From: Theropithecus gelada
Taxonomy: Eukaryota > Chordata > Mammalia > Primates > Cercopithecidae
Length of the DNA: 64,000 nucleotides
Direction: 5' to 3'
Assembly: GCF_003255815.1 (NCBI RefSeq)
Contig: NC_037674.1
Coordinates: forward strand, 23,114,286-23,178,285
Position numbers and translations under genes: made by a program. Below, one piece after another: positions 11,374-23,358 of this stretch. The notes under the pieces were generated by a model. It ran no database searches and had not been told where the DNA came from. It saw nothing but the letters and a program-made list of their open reading frames with translations. The number at the start of each line of letters is the position of its first letter. Position 1 is the stretch's first letter.

Positions 11374-12059
11374 GTGTATAGCTGTATATATCACAGTGAG
11401 TAATCAATATTTATGATGATATATTAACAAAGAGGTGTTTGAATGGTTTTAGAGGTGCAAAAAATCATGGGTAGATGGATTCGAGTTATTCTCAGCTATA
11501 GCCCAACATAGTTCAGTTGGTTCTGACTGAGAAAATCCCAAGTGATTAACTAAAATAGCATGTTAAGGTGTGACCATTAGATGCCAGCTATTCGGATGGC
11601 CAAAAACAAACAAAACAATCTGCTTCTACAAGTTTAACTTTTCAAACCTTAGAGTGGCTACAAAAAGCTTACAATTTTAGGTCCAGCACTTTAAAGAGCA
11701 TTGTTTCTTTCTCAGAGGGATGTTTAATAAATGAGAATGGGAACATTTCTCTTTCTTAGTTTGAAGATAGTCTTGTTGTTTGCGATTAAGAACATGGAAG
11801 ATATTTGAGACTTTGCACTTTACAGAAATGACAAATAATTGAGCACATTTAGCTTATACTAATCTCATGAGGACACATTGTCTTCTAAAACTGTACAACA
11901 CCTTTAGACCATGTAAGCTGGGTAAAGTATATTTGTTTCCATCAGTAAGCAATAGAATTAAGGCAACCATACCTATGTTTGAACTTAAAGCCCCTTGTTC
12001 ATTGAAGTTTTCACTGTTACTTTTTGAAAACAACAAAAGCTTAGACATACATCAGATTT
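11374..12059. other. Unique AT-rich sequence
   Basis: No repeat or gene recognised. Two opposing short ORFs at 11854-12166 have no recognisable domain. Confidence 0.35.
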
Positions 12060-12275
12060 ATCATCAGAGCAATCCATCACTTAACCATCAGAATAATCTT
12101 TCTAAAGCAGCCTTGACCACTAAATCACTCACAGATTACTTAAAATGCTTCAGTCATCCCCTATAGGAAAAATAATAAATAATAAAATGCAACATCCTTA
12201 GTCTTATATACAAGGCCCTTCCCAACATGACTTCCCTGTTGGGAAGGGGCTTACTATCTCCCATCCTTTCCCTAA
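12060..12275 (+). mobile_element. L2 fragment
   Basis: AAATCACTCACAGATTACTT, ATGCTTCAGTCATCCCCTAT and TATACAAGGCCCTTCCCAAC follow the order of the L2 ORF2/3' region (AGTCAGATCATGTCACTCCC, CTCCAATGGCTTCCCATC, GGCCTACAAGGCCCTACATG). Confidence 0.6.
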
Positions 12276-12299
12276 AGCGGCTTAGAAGACAGGATTGTT

Positions 12300-12575
12300 T
12301 ATTCAGTGATTTAGTTATTCATTCCTTCAAACAAGTATGCATTGAGGGCCTGTTATGGACCATATATAGTCTTCTAGTAGCTGGAAATTTAAAAAATGAT
12401 CAAAGTATTATTTCTCTCCACAATGGGGTCAAGGCTTATTGGAAAGACAAAGATAAAATAATGAATGGCAACTCGAGTACATTTTGTATGATGATTATTC
12501 TTTAACCCAGATACCCTTTTGCAACTATTCATTTATTTAATGTACATTTATTGAGTGTGTACTATTGAGCCTCAT
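12300..12575 (-). mobile_element. L2 3'-end fragments, reverse strand
   Basis: Two patches match the reverse complement of the L2 3' end: ATTCATTCCTTCAAACAAGT with GAGGGCCTGTTATGGACC near 12317-12362, and TTCATTTATTTAATGTACATTTATTGAG-like sequence near 12528-12556. They may be one element disrupted by an insertion or two copies. Confidence 0.5.
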
Positions 12576-12579
12576 GAGA

Positions 12580-13480
12580 GCACCCAGAGAAATCAGTGGA
12601 AATGCCTTGAGCTTAAGTTTTCCACTTTAACTGGGCTTTGATGATGAATAAAGAAACAAAAATGAAAAACACAGAATAGGCCAGGACAGTTTATGTATCT
12701 TTTCTTAAGCAGGGCCAATCCATGCAGAGGAAGGGTCTCTGGTCTGGGTAATTGCATAGCGTGCTGGAAAGTACCGCTGCTCTGTCACCAATGAGAAAGC
12801 ACCTGGCTCAAGAACAAGCCAGGTTGTGTACATTGGTGGGGCTGTGAAATGAACCAGTTGTTCCCTGAAACCGGTGGTGGCAGACATGGCCTCTGGTCTT
12901 GGAAGGACAAAGGACAAACTCACATTCTCTAAAATCTGTCCCCCTTCTGCTTTCTCATGTTTCCTGCCCCTGGTTCTTGGGAAATGGAGAGAGAAGCAGT
13001 AGAACTGGGTTAAAGGGATAAAGTAAATAAGCATTGCTCTGGGATCACATTGTTTATTTTTTTCCCATCATTTCCCATCACGTCAAGTGATCCCTGGGAT
13101 AAGACTGAGTGAGAGCTTGGGAAATCTAGGTTGAGCATGCATTTCTGACATTCCACAGAACCCCACTCCACTCCCATTTGCCCTTGCACTGAAATGCTCC
13201 ACTCATGAAAAAGGACCACGGAAAACAAAAAAGAGAGCGTCAACAAAACAAGGAGAGAGAAGATACAAGTTAAAAGAGGAAAGGAGAACAGCATGAGGGT
13301 GAAGATGGACAGATTCCCAGAAACAGCAAAGTCTAAATCTCCTTCATGTGCCAGAGGCTCCAGTCAGACTAAGAGTTCTCTTTCCTGCACATGCGATCAG
13401 CGTTTTTCCATCACCAGCCATTTGCTTCTCCCGTTTTATTCTCTCCACTTAACATGTGCTTCTGCCCATCACTGCTACAT
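12580..13480. other. Unique sequence, nothing recognised
   Basis: No repeat family or coding region identified; the ORFs here overlap on both strands and lack recognisable motifs. Confidence 0.35.
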
Positions 13481-13489
13481 GTCTGAACA

Positions 13490-13760
13490 CCCTCTCTCTC
13501 CTTTGAGGTCCAGGGCACACACAGCCACCTCCTCTATGGCAGTTCCTTTGATCTGTCGGCTGGTAGCAATCTGGCCCCTGAGAACTTTTTAGTCTTTATC
13601 TGAACTCCTCCTATGATCCGTAAGACTTCTTACATTTCAATCAAATTACGTGCCTACGTGTTGTTTCCCATTCTTGACTGCAAGCCTATTGCTGGAAGAC
13701 TCCCTAACTAACACACTTTTGTGATCCTCTATAGTGCCAAGCTTAATCCTGAACATAACA
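13490..13760 (+). mobile_element. Probable L2 3' fragment
   Basis: CCTTTGAGGTCCAGGGCACA, CACCTCCTCTATGGCAGTTC and later TTGACTGCAAGCCTATTGCT resemble the L2 3' UTR order (TCAGGTCTCTGCTCAAATGT, TCAGTGAGGCCTTCCCTGAC, TGTAAGCTCCATGAGGGCAG). Divergence is high. Confidence 0.45.
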
Positions 13761-13794
13761 GACCCTCAAATAGCTCAAGGCCAGCGGACTGAAG

Positions 13795-14053
13795 GTTTTA
13801 GCTCAGTCCGGCCTCCCTGCCTCCCTCTCCACATGGCTTTCTCTGCCTCCAAGTGCCAGTAGCCTCACTCTCCTTTCTCTTTGGGGTCTGCAGTTGGTCA
13901 TCACTCTCTGCTCTTACTGGATCCCAGAGAATGCACTTCCCTTCTTGTTTCCCTACACCCCACTGACAGTTTTATAAATTCTCTATTAAACTCACTCAGG
14001 CTATCCTCATTTGCGTGTGTTGTCAGTTTCTTGCTCAGATCCTAACTGACACA
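13795..14053 (+). mobile_element. Old LTR 3' end (MaLR/ERVL-like)
   Basis: TCTCTATTAAACTCACTCAG (a polyadenylation-like region), then TTCTTGCTCAGATCCTAACT and GACACA, read like the terminal half of an old mammalian LTR. Family not determined. Confidence 0.4.
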
Positions 14054-14084
14054 GAATTTCGTCAATGGCAACAGTTACAGCTAC

Positions 14085-14222
14085 TAGCTGTTGAACCACT
14101 TTATATACATTTTCCTCTTCTTTGTGTTTACAATAACTAAGAGCTGGGTACTTTTAACCTAATTTTACTCTTGAGAGATTCAGTGAGGCTAAATAATTTA
14201 TCCAAAGTTGCACAGCTTATAA
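14085..14222 (-). repeat. MIR, reverse strand
   Basis: GAGCTGGGTACTTTTAACCT, GAGAGATTCAGTGAGGCTAA and TTATCCAAAGTTGCACAGCT match the reverse complement of the MIR core (GATGAGGAAACTGAGGCACA, then CTTGCCCAAGGTCACACAGC). Confidence 0.65.
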
Positions 14223-14234
14223 AGTCTCAATTTA

Positions 14235-14480
14235 AATAGTACCTTCTCACAAAAGACCTTCCCTACTTAAAATAATCACTTTCTCCCTACAGTCACTCTT
14301 TATCCCCTTCATAAAACATTCATCATCATCAGATATTCTCTTATTTGTTGGTGTATTCTCTACTTGTCTTCTCCAACCAGAATGTGTGTTCTGCAGAAAC
14401 AGGGCTCTGTTTCCTTCATGGCTTTATCCTCGTATTTGACGTACAGGAAATATGTGTTGCATAAACAAGTGATTCTCCAC
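14235..14480 (+). mobile_element. L2 3' end
   Basis: AAAGACCTTCCCTACTTAAA, CATAAAACATTCATCATCAT, CCAACCAGAATGTGTGTTCT, GGCTCTGTTTCCTTCATGGC and AGGAAATATGTGTTGCATAA match the ordered landmarks of the L2 3' UTR and end. Confidence 0.7.
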
Positions 14481-14689
14481 CTTCAGTCCTGTGCTCTTCC
14501 CTCTACACCATGTCATCTGTCACAATAGCCTGGGATTATTTCCTTTCCATTTGCATCAACATCTTCAAACCCAGAGTAGAGATCAGTCAACTCTATCCAT
14601 ATCAAATTCATATTAACTCTTTGTACCAAATTGAGTCCTAAAATTGATTTTGATGCCTTCAAAGGAAAATTAAAGAGCCAAGGAGTAGT

Positions 14690-14722
14690 GTATGTGTGTG
14701 TGTGTGTGTGCACGTGTGTTTG
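14690..14722. repeat. (GT)n microsatellite
   Basis: GTATGTGTGTGTGTGTGTG, an interrupted CACGTG, then TGTTTGT. Confidence 0.9.
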
Positions 14723-14726
14723 TATA

Positions 14727-14798
14727 GGGGTGGGGGAGAGGCAGGGAAAAGAAGTGGGAGGAGGAGGAGAGAGAGGGAACAGGAGGAGACAGGGAAAT
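14727..14798. repeat. Purine-rich (GGA)n low-complexity tract
   Basis: The + strand is almost all G and A for 70 bases, including GGGAGGAGGAGGAGAGAGAG. It directly follows the (GT)n tract. Confidence 0.85.
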
Positions 14799-14995
14799 TC
14801 TCCAGGGCTGCAGCTGTACTGAGAGCTGTTTGTGGGCCTCTGATAAGGAGCAACAGGCCTGAGCACATGCAAGGCCTGGCGAATTGCTGTCTGAATTGCA
14901 TTAAAGATTGTAGTCCTCTGGTAACTCACAGAGCAATGCAAAATCTTCAAAGACCTGTGCCTTAAAGAAACAACAAAGTAAAACTAGTCGTAATT

Positions 14996-15036
14996 TAATA
15001 ATAAATAAATAAATAATAAATACATTTAATAAATAA
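14996..15036. repeat. (AATA)n low-complexity tract
   Basis: AATAATAAATAAATAAATAA and related units. Not part of an Alu tail, since no Alu precedes it. Confidence 0.8.
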
Positions 15037-15800
15037 CCCTGCAAAAATTTAAAACCAAATAACTCACTATTTTGAAAAAAATTAAACAGGAATACCATAG
15101 GTAGTGTATATTCCGTAAGCACTTTACAATCTATTCTGTTTCAGAAAAAATTTCACATTCTCTATTAAATATACTGTTTGTAATTATACGATTTCACCTT
15201 CAAAATATGTTCACATTTCACAATTTCACATTTAAAATATTTTAAAATTTCAATATAAAAGATTTCAAGTTCTTATAATCTTTAGTCATTTTCAAAACAA
15301 TCAATTTTGGACATAAAAATTATTGTCCATTTTTTGTTCCATAAACTACTCTTTCCGCAAGAGCTGGTCCCTGCCCGCTGGATGTTTGTATGAACTCTTG
15401 TTCTGAGCTTTCTCTGTTCAGAAAGGACAGGATTAAGTTAAACTGTCATTTCACCATTGTCTATTCTCTGTTCCCCACTTCAAATTTCCCATGTACATCA
15501 TTATAAGGGCATTCCCGGGAGTTTTCCAACAATCATAAACTGTAGTTCTCCAGGCTGCGAGTCCTAAGGGAAGGGAAGGAACCTTGCCCAGCACTCAGCA
15601 AATTAATGGCACTCAAAACTATCAGGTCATCCGTCTGGCTGGGTGTACTCAGGGCTTCCTCAAGAGGCTAAACAACTCCCTTCTATCATATTGTTTTCTT
15701 TCCATATAAAAGAAGATCTTGCCTGTTGGCAGACTCATAATTTTGATACTGTGTTAACTGGATAACTACAAGAACCTGTTGCTCCTTAAAAACTGCTTCT
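15037..15800. other. AT-rich unique sequence
   Basis: Many ATTTCA/TTTAAAAT units at 15130-15310 give a weakly repetitive AT-rich block. From 15320 the sequence is more complex, with no gene recognised. Confidence 0.35.
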
Positions 15801-16121
15801 TAGAAGACTGGTACGGTGACTCATGCCTGTAATCCCAACACTTTGGGAGGCTAACGCAGGAAGATCACTTGAGGCCAGGAGTTCATGACCGGCCTGTGCA
15901 GTACGGCAAGACCCTGCTTGTACAAAAAAAAAAATTTTTTTAATTAGCCGGTGTAGTGGCTCACACCTGTAGTCTCAGCTACTTGGTTGGGAGGCTGAGG
16001 CAAGAGAATCACTTGAACCCAGAGGTTGGAGATTATCAGTGAGCTATCCTCATGTTACTGCACTCCAGCCTGGTGACAGAGCAAGACCCTGTCTGGGGAA
16101 ACAACAGCAACAACAAAAACA
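15801..16121 (+). mobile_element. Alu (J-like) with 13-bp target duplication
   Basis: GTGACTCATGCCTGTAATCC, AAGATCACTTGAGGCCAGGA, a mid A/T-rich linker, GAATCACTTGAACCCAGAGG, CTGCACTCCAGCCTGGTGAC and an (AACA)n-type tail. The flanks AAAAACTGCTTCT (15788-15800) and AAAAACTGTTTCT (16122-16134) form a one-mismatch target duplication. Confidence 0.95.
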
Positions 16122-16134
16122 AAAAACTGTTTCT

Positions 16135-17018
16135 GAATGAATATGCAAAGGGGGAATTAAGCCCCTGCAATTAGCACTGACCAGAACAGGTGTTTGCAGG
16201 GAAACATCATAGTTTCAAATGAGAAAAATGGGACAGGAACAGACCTGAGCGACTCTATCTGTTCATACATAGAGTGATGAAACCAATCATTACTGAAAAA
16301 GGACCAATGGTTAAAGATGAACACCACACCTGTGTAAGTGATACGGTGACTCTTTAGCAAACCTAGGTAATTTATATAAAGGGTTGTTTTTATTCTTGTC
16401 AAATCTTTATTTGTACTGTACCTAAAATCCTTGTATATTCCATAGAGATATTGTTCATCAGAAATCCTTGAAATCTCTGAAGTGACCACATTATCATCAT
16501 TTTTGGAGAGGAAGAAACTCCAAGTTGCAGATGTCCCAAAGATGGACCATGGCATCTATCCCTCACCCTGACAATGAGGATGCAACTCAAGAAGGGTCAC
16601 ATACTGCTGAGGATAACTTGGCTTTTCAGGGAGTCTCTGGGTTGAGCCCATCTGTATCAGCAGATTCATGGCTATGCCCAGATCTCCAGGGGTGGTTTTA
16701 AAAGGGGGAGCCTCACAGAATCTGCATAAAAATTGTGCCTGTCAAAGTGATTTGCCTTCTCTTGAAATAACATCACTTTGTGTTTGGGCCAATAAAACTT
16801 TAAATTTTTTCTTTAAAGGAAATAAACACAATAGTGTGTTTTGAACTGTCTTCTTACATTATCTTCCAAACAAATTCTAATCATGACCTTGAGATGAACG
16901 CATTTTATGTCCCAGTTGTGGATCCAAAAATAAGTTACCAAAGAATGGGGATGCAAAGAGTATTACATAGAACATCGAGCTCAATGAGTTTTTTGTTTGT
17001 TTGTTTGTTTGTTGTTTT
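16135..17018. other. Unique sequence, nothing firmly recognised
   Basis: A 132-codon ATG-started ORF lies on the minus strand at 16157-16555. Its product has no motif I recognise and no visible promoter, polyadenylation signal or splice context, so I treat it as chance. A (TTTG)n run lies at 16990-17013. Confidence 0.4.
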
Positions 17019-17029
17019 AATGCAGCATG

Positions 17030-17170
17030 GTGTAGGTTGATGTGCACAGGACTGGGGCTCAGGAGACTTGGAGCTAGTTTCATATTTGCCATGCAAGTTT
17101 ACAGTTTCAGTTTCCCAAGAAACAAGAGGTTGCATCAACTAAGATCACATTTATTTCATGTCTTTGCTCT
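17030..17170 (+). repeat. Possible MIR
   Basis: AGCATGGTGTAGGTTGATGT and CACAGGACTGGGGCTCAGGA resemble the MIR 5' part, and CAGTTTCAGTTTCCCAAGAA its 3' core. The central GTGTGACCTTGGGCAAGT motif is degraded. Confidence 0.45.
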
Positions 17171-17194
17171 TGTGATAGTTTTTGCCGGCGGGTG

Positions 17195-17420
17195 AGAGGC
17201 TCCAAAGCCAGTGTGCCTGCAGTTGCATCATGATCTCTGCCACTTATTAACCGATATGCTGTATGAATTTGCCCTCTGCCAAAGACTAAACTATACTGTA
17301 TCCAAATCTGTTCAATGGAGTCAATAACCATATGCATCTCTCTTAGGGGACTTGTGAAGATTAAACTAGTGTTTAGGCAGCATTGGCACTAATAAGTACC
17401 CTACAGATATTAGCTATGAT
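17195..17420 (+). repeat. MIR
   Basis: CAAAGCCAGTGTGCCTGCAG, CTCTGCCACTTATTAACCGA, then a CTGTTCAATGGAGTCAATAA region and GGGGACTTGTGAAGATTAAA and GCACTAATAAGTACCCTACA follow full MIR order from start to end. Confidence 0.65.
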
Positions 17421-19827
17421 ATTTTACTTATTATTATTTTGTCTTCATTGAGGAAAGCTAAACAAAAGCTTCTCATGGTGAGGGGAACATTCAGGCAGAA
17501 TGATTGTAAAAGTGCACACACAGGCATGGGCTTGACTAGTAAGGTTTTTGAGTAGGGGCTTCCGTTTTCTAATACCTGAATGATGAAAACATGAATGTCC
17601 TTGAAATGCTGCACAGGCTTTCACAGATGCAACCTTCTTCCCAGGAAAGTCACTTCTTTCTGGATAAACAAGTCAGGCCCCATCCAGTGGCAGCACTCCA
17701 AGTGAAGCCTCTTTTTTTGGTGTGATAGGAGTCTGAAATAAGCATTTCAATTAGATTCATTAAGACAGTTATTACTTGGTAATTGAATAGCAACAGATTG
17801 CAAAGGAACACTTATTGAGGTCTAATAAGTATGTAGGAGAGAAATCTTCTCCTTCTGTAATTCCATCAGCTATAAACCAGTGTAATTAGATTCTTACTAA
17901 CACATTCAAATTGAAGGGAATGTTGAGGCATATAATTGGCACTTAGGAAGATACCTGTATTGTGTTAGGGTGCCTTCCATTTACATACTTATTAAGTGTC
18001 AGTTTAAGCTGTTAAATAATTGAGACTACTGGACAGTAGTAGGTCAAGTAGTTAAGCAAGAATTAAATTCTTAAACATATTAATAAATCAGGGTCAGATA
18101 TAGCTTAAAATACAAAATGCAACTTTATTGTGTCCAAAACTTTGCATCAATACACACACTATTTTGATGCTTCTCATGAACAAATTCAGGACTCTAAATT
18201 CATTTTCTCAAGTATAATAGGCACATTTACTTATTTACTCATTCATTCATTCAGTTGCAATTATCCTTTGAGAAACTACTATTTGAACAAAAAAAAAGCA
18301 AGTTATTTGCCATCAATTTGATGATGGAGATAATGGTTCTATATGAAAAATCTATAATTGGTCTCACAAGCAAAGTGTGCTTGGAGAGCAAAACCACAAG
18401 AAACAAACAAATTATTTTCATATTATCTGTTTTAAGTGGGACACTATTCTCTCTAGAATTTCAATTTCCCACCAGTGATACAACTAGTTATTTGCACCTC
18501 CTAAATCAAAGTACAAGCTTCAACAATGGATCCTTATTTCTCATTATTTTCAATGCAAAAAGATTACCTGGTGCTAAGTGTATAGCAAGTTAAATTAAGT
18601 ACTTATAAAACCTCATATAACATTTTGTAATTAAAATGTATGTAATTGTTGGAGAACTTATCTTTAATTCAGTTACATTAATAAACAACCAAAATGTGAA
18701 TAATCTAGTTTATCTTTTATTGAAACCAATCATGAGAAAATATAATTTCATTTTAAATACAAGAGTCTACCCAAATCCAATCCCACAGAAAATTTATAGG
18801 AAAACACAGGAAAGCAAAAATTGCTGCATATATGTGGTTGTTGTGAATGATTCAGATTGCATTTGTAAGACAGAAGACTCACTCGATAGATGACTGGGGC
18901 AAAGTGCCACTTTTGTTACAAAAGCCCCCATAAGGCAAAGAAAAGCCAATCATTACTACCACGCCCACTGCTACACTCACACCAAAAACTAGGACTGGAT
19001 TATATCCATTTTTTATGTACTTCTAATGATCGAACCTTGCCAGAATGTGTACATGTTGCTAAAAGTTGTGATTGCAACATCTTCTTCTGTCCCCCACCCC
19101 CTTTTTTTTAGCTTCCTACTTATCTAGGAGAGGACAGAGAAGCAAAGAAAATGTCTTCTTTACTATTCTGGCACCATTTTGATTTTATTATCAGAGCCCT
19201 GGTAATATCACCACCTTATATTTATACATCCAACCCCTTATCTAGCAGACCAACCTCTCCCCTCTCCCTCTTTGTCACAGATACCATTGTCTCCCTCGTC
19301 TTTCATGCCCACCATCATGGGCCTGCATCTGACTCTACCCTTTTCTCCCTGTCACTAAGAAATGGATGTCACTAAGCCTTGTCACTTTTCCCCTATAACA
19401 TCTCTAAAGCTCCATCTCAGCTCTCCGTGTCTCTAAAACCTTTACCTATGTTTTATCCTGTGTGAAGACATAAAACGAGCTTATGTGACAACAAGGGATT
19501 TATCTTAAACATAAGGGAGAATTTCCTGACCATGAAACACTAGAAAAGGCTCCTGAGAGAGTCTGCTGCGATGGTTAAAAATGAGAGACTCACTTTGGAC
19601 GGGAATAATTTTAAATTTTCCGAACTACTCATCTACTTACTTGGGATCATTCTTCTCTCCCAGATGCCGCCCTCATACCCCAGTTCCTTCAGTTCTTATT
19701 CTTGCCTTCATTATTTCTCCCTCAACTAAGTACATGATTTTCTTTACTGCTGATACCTTAGAATTTCCTTACAGATTCTCATGAACATTTTGCTAAACAA
19801 TCACTTCAATGACTATTGTAATAGAGG
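17421..19827. other. AT-rich unique sequence with homeodomain-type motifs
   Basis: No gene. At 17740-18110 the sequence is dense in ATTA/TAAT cores (TTCAATTAGATTCATTAA, TTGGTAATTGAATAG, GTGTAATTAGATTC, TAAATAATTGAG). A short (ATTC)n run lies at 18240-18253. From 19150 to 19460 it is pyrimidine-rich, with no family recognised. Confidence 0.4.
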
Positions 19828-20071
19828 CTAACATGTATTAAGCTCTCACAATATGGCAGGCCCTGTCATAAGTGTCATAAGCACTTTGCATACATTATCT
19901 CATTTAATTTCATAACAACCATGTAAGGCAGTTATTAGCATTATCCCGATTTTCCAGTTTGAGGAAATGAGACTTAGGTTAAACAACTGGTACAAGGTTA
20001 CGTGGTTATTAAGGGTAAAACCTGGGTTTACACGTAGAAAGTCTGACATCAGAGTCCCTCTCTTTTAACTT
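19828..20071 (-). repeat. MIR, near full length, reverse strand
   Basis: TGTATTAAGCTCTCACAATA, CATTATCTCATTTAATTTCA, ATTTTCCAGTTTGAGGAAAT, TGGTACAAGGTTACGTGGTT and AAACCTGGGTTTACACGTAG are the reverse-complement MIR landmarks in the correct order. Confidence 0.85.
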
Positions 20072-21967
20072 TCAGGGCACCAAGAAAGCTACTTTATTAA
20101 ATTTCAGGTTTGTTTCCAATAGAGCAGATGTTTGCTGCTTACCTATCAAGTATTCATTCCCACTCTTTTTTTAAAAAAACATTACCCAGAATTTTCATGG
20201 AAAAAAAAAAATCACTCATCCCCAAACTGTCCTGAGTACTTGTAAGAAACGGAAGTTACTCAAAGCTCCAACCAGCCCTTGTTGGTTGAAGCCAAACGCG
20301 ACATTCCACTTCCTTGTCAGTTATAGCAGTGGGCATTGACGTGTCTGAGCCTTGCAATTCTTGCTTAGAATGCTGGGATTGAGGTGTTCTTTCCGTTGCT
20401 GAATGTGAAAAAGAAAACATGCCAACTGCTACTGGCATCCACCTATGACCACAAGAAGAACCAGTCTTGAGATAAAACTACCATATGCTCAGACTGATTG
20501 CTAGGGAAATATTTATTTATATATATAAAAAGGCTACCATCCAGAAGGCAAAATAGAGACATTAAAAGAAACTGGTCGAGTTGTTTCAAAGCCCACCTAA
20601 CCTTTGCATTTCTTCTAATGCAGCCCAGTGAATCTCCTTTATTGCCTTAAGACAACTTGAGTTGGGCTATTTCAAGGGTAGAAATGCATCCCTGTTTGCC
20701 TTACACACCTGCTGTCGTGGTGTAACTGTTAGTAGTGCTTCCTTGCACTCTCAAAGTGTCCTCGTCTGTATAATAAATACTACAGCCACCCTAGTTTTTG
20801 TGTAACTAGGAACAAGTCCTAATGAATGCATTCAATTCTTCATCCAGTTTGATTTCGTTTTTGGGCTTTTGGAGAATACCCTGCAACTTGATATGAAAAG
20901 ATAAAAAAAAAAAAAATTAACCCCCCGCCACTCTGATAAATGAGTCATGGTGAATTTGACACATCAAATTTCTGAACCCTTTTTACTTTTGCCCAGCTAA
21001 GAAAAGTTGTCTTCCTGCCCAGATGAAAAGGTCATCTGAGAATCTGAGATTCAGTAAGTTCCTGACTGCTATAAGCCACACCTAAACTTAGCTGATCACT
21101 GCTCACAAGCATCTATGCCAGAAATCTAGAAGCATCTTATCCACATTCATTTTGTCAGCAGGTGAACACTAGGCTGTTTCTTGCTGCTCTATAAACAGTC
21201 AAATGTATCCCTTAGAATAGAAACAACTATGCATCACTGAACATCATATTGATGTCCTCAGCATAGCACATCAATGCAGGCACCCTGGGAGCCAGACAGA
21301 AAAGGTGTTCTTGGCATCCGACTCAGAGCTGGAACGGTATACTAAGTTAACTACAGAGTCCTGGTAGGAACGCTAATTTTAGCAGGGAAAGAGAAAGAGA
21401 AAATGAGGAGAAAATAGTTCTAACAGAGACTAATAGTTGAGAACCTTGGGATTTATTCTGAAATGCAGCACAGGGTTTAGGATGTGAGCTTCGGGGAAGA
21501 GAAAACATAATGATTACAAAGAAAAAATAAGGAAGACTAAAGTAATTTAATTACTCATGCACTTCCCATCCTTGAATGATTCCTTCCTCTCAAATTCTAA
21601 GAAAAGCTTTGAAAAGACGTACTTTTTTCTCCTGATCAAACCTCATCTCCTAACCTTTTATAAAACTTTAAAATAGCAATCGTGGCAACTAATAAAGTAC
21701 ATGTAACAGGGTGTCCCGGCTGGGCAGAGAATGGAGCTCCATTATTTTGAGTGTACTCCTTTGCATGTAGTAATTGAGTCTAGTAGGGGAAAACTTGAAA
21801 CTCATTCAATGAGGCTGGTTGGTCTCAAGGTCCCCACAGATCTGCACCCAGTGGAAAGAGTCTGGAGTGGAGGATCAGATGCAGAACTGCTCTTAAAAGG
21901 GGATGGGAGTTCTGACCACAGCCTGGAGGACCCTACAATATTTGTCCCTAACTAGGGCTCCAGGAAT
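20072..21967. other. Unique sequence, no gene seen
   Basis: No coding exon or recognised repeat over 1.9 kb. It contains A/T homopolymer runs at about 20167-20180, 20199-20210 and 20902-20918. Confidence 0.35.
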
Positions 21968-22406
21968 CTGTGTTGCATAATAAGGTATTCCAAAACTTGA
22001 TAAGTTAAAATAAGGATCATTTTATATGGGTCAAGAATTGGCTGATTTCTTTGAACCATGTGGAGTTGACTGGGGTCCCTGGTATCCAAGTGGTGACTGG
22101 GCTGGGCTGAAGGGTACATGGGCTTCACTCCACATGTCTCAGTCCTCTTCCTCTCCATGGAGCCTCAGAGCCTCTCCACAAAGTTTCTCAAGCAGGGTAC
22201 TAGTCAGGCACAGTGCTCAAAGAAGCCAAGGCAGTGGCTACCAGTCCTCTTAAAGGCTAGGCTTACATCTGACATAGATTCACTTGCACTATACTCTATT
22301 GATGAAACACTCACAGGCCAGCCCAGATTCATGGGGAGAGCAAATAGCTCCCACCTCTCCATAAGAAGCCTGTGAAAGAACTTGCTACCATTTCTAATCT
22401 ACTGCA
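21968..22406 (+). mobile_element. LTR16-like ERVL LTR
   Basis: CTGTGTTGCATAATAAGGTA, CCAAAACTTGATAAGTTAAA, ATGTGGAGTTGACTGGGGTC, GGTATCCAAGTGGTGACTGG, CCAGCCCAGATTCATGGGGA and TAGCTCCCACCTCTCCATAA keep the order of LTR16-type LTRs. Confidence 0.6.
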
Positions 22407-23037
22407 TTAGCTGCAGTGGCAGTGTGTATGCATGTGTGCATGCATGTTTATGTACCTTGAAATGATTATATATCTCTAAATACTTGAGAGCTATTCATGC
22501 AACCTTGCTCTGGGAGCCTAACTTCCTTTCCACACTAAAAATGAAGTCATTTTCCCCCTTTTACTTCAAAAGTATTGCCCTAGGCATGTCTGGTACACCA
22601 CTTTAAACCTCAGGTAGTGAAGAGATAGTCACTGTTATAGTGACGTGAGCAGATATCTGCCCTCAGAACTCTGAGGAACTGCTTGTCTTGGATTACTGAT
22701 CCAGGCTTAGATCTACCACCTAGAGAGAAAGAAAGAACTGGATTGCTAATTGCTGTGATATTTTGAGGCTCAAGCTGAGTTTCTGCAGGAAATCCGGCCT
22801 TCCACCCTCTTCTTCTGACTTTGAAAGAGTGGTGATTAGGATCTCTGGCATTGGGGCTTGAGGTAGGCTTCCAGTTTCATTGACATGGAGAACAGCTAAT
22901 GTTCAATTCCTGCAGGATTTGAGGAACAGTAGTAGAGACTGGAGCCATATTCTAGAATCCTAACAGTCTCTCTCTAGAAACATCAGGGCAAGGCTTCAGA
23001 GTCTCCAGGAAATACTGAGTACAAAATTGAAAAGCAG
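22407..23037. other. Unique sequence, nothing recognised
   Basis: Contains a short GTGTGTATGCATGTGTGCAT run at about 22420; otherwise unremarkable. Confidence 0.35.
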
Positions 23038-23200
23038 GCCAGTCACAGTGGCTCTTGCCTGTGATCCCAGAGCTTTGGAAGGCCAAAGTGGGAAGATCAC
23101 TTGAGCCAGGAGCTGAGGCTGCAGTGAGCTATTATTGTACCACTGCACTCATGTCTGGGCAACAAAGCAACAGCCTGTCTCTTAAAAAGAAAATAATAAG
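23038..23200 (+). mobile_element. Internally deleted (monomer-length) Alu
   Basis: The left-arm start (AGTGGCTCTTGCCTGTGATC through AAGATCACTTGAGCCAGGAG) joins directly to right-arm sequence (CTGAGGCTGCAGTGAGCTAT through CAACAGCCTGTCTCTT). The junction falls at the GATCACTTGAG-CCAGGAG segment present in both Alu arms, so about 130 bp including the middle linker are missing. Confidence 0.85.
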
Positions 23201-23356
23201 GCATAACAAGTCCAATTACCCTGGAGTGGGATGGGGCATGCAGTTAAATATTATTATATTTATTAGCTAATAATTTATTATTATATATCATTAGCTAATG
23301 ATATTTGGGTGTTAAAAATTTGTGCTTACTGGCTGGTAAAGCCTGAGATAGGCATG

Positions 23357-23358
<2 letters not shown>

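Noticed and set aside
14513..14950. 145-codon minus-strand ORF
   Set aside because: Its middle is the translated (GT)n and purine-rich tract (His/Thr and Pro/Leu/Ser runs); low-complexity artefact.
16157..16555. 132-codon minus-strand ORF
   Set aside because: Long for chance, but it has no recognisable domain, no upstream promoter features and no exon-like boundaries.
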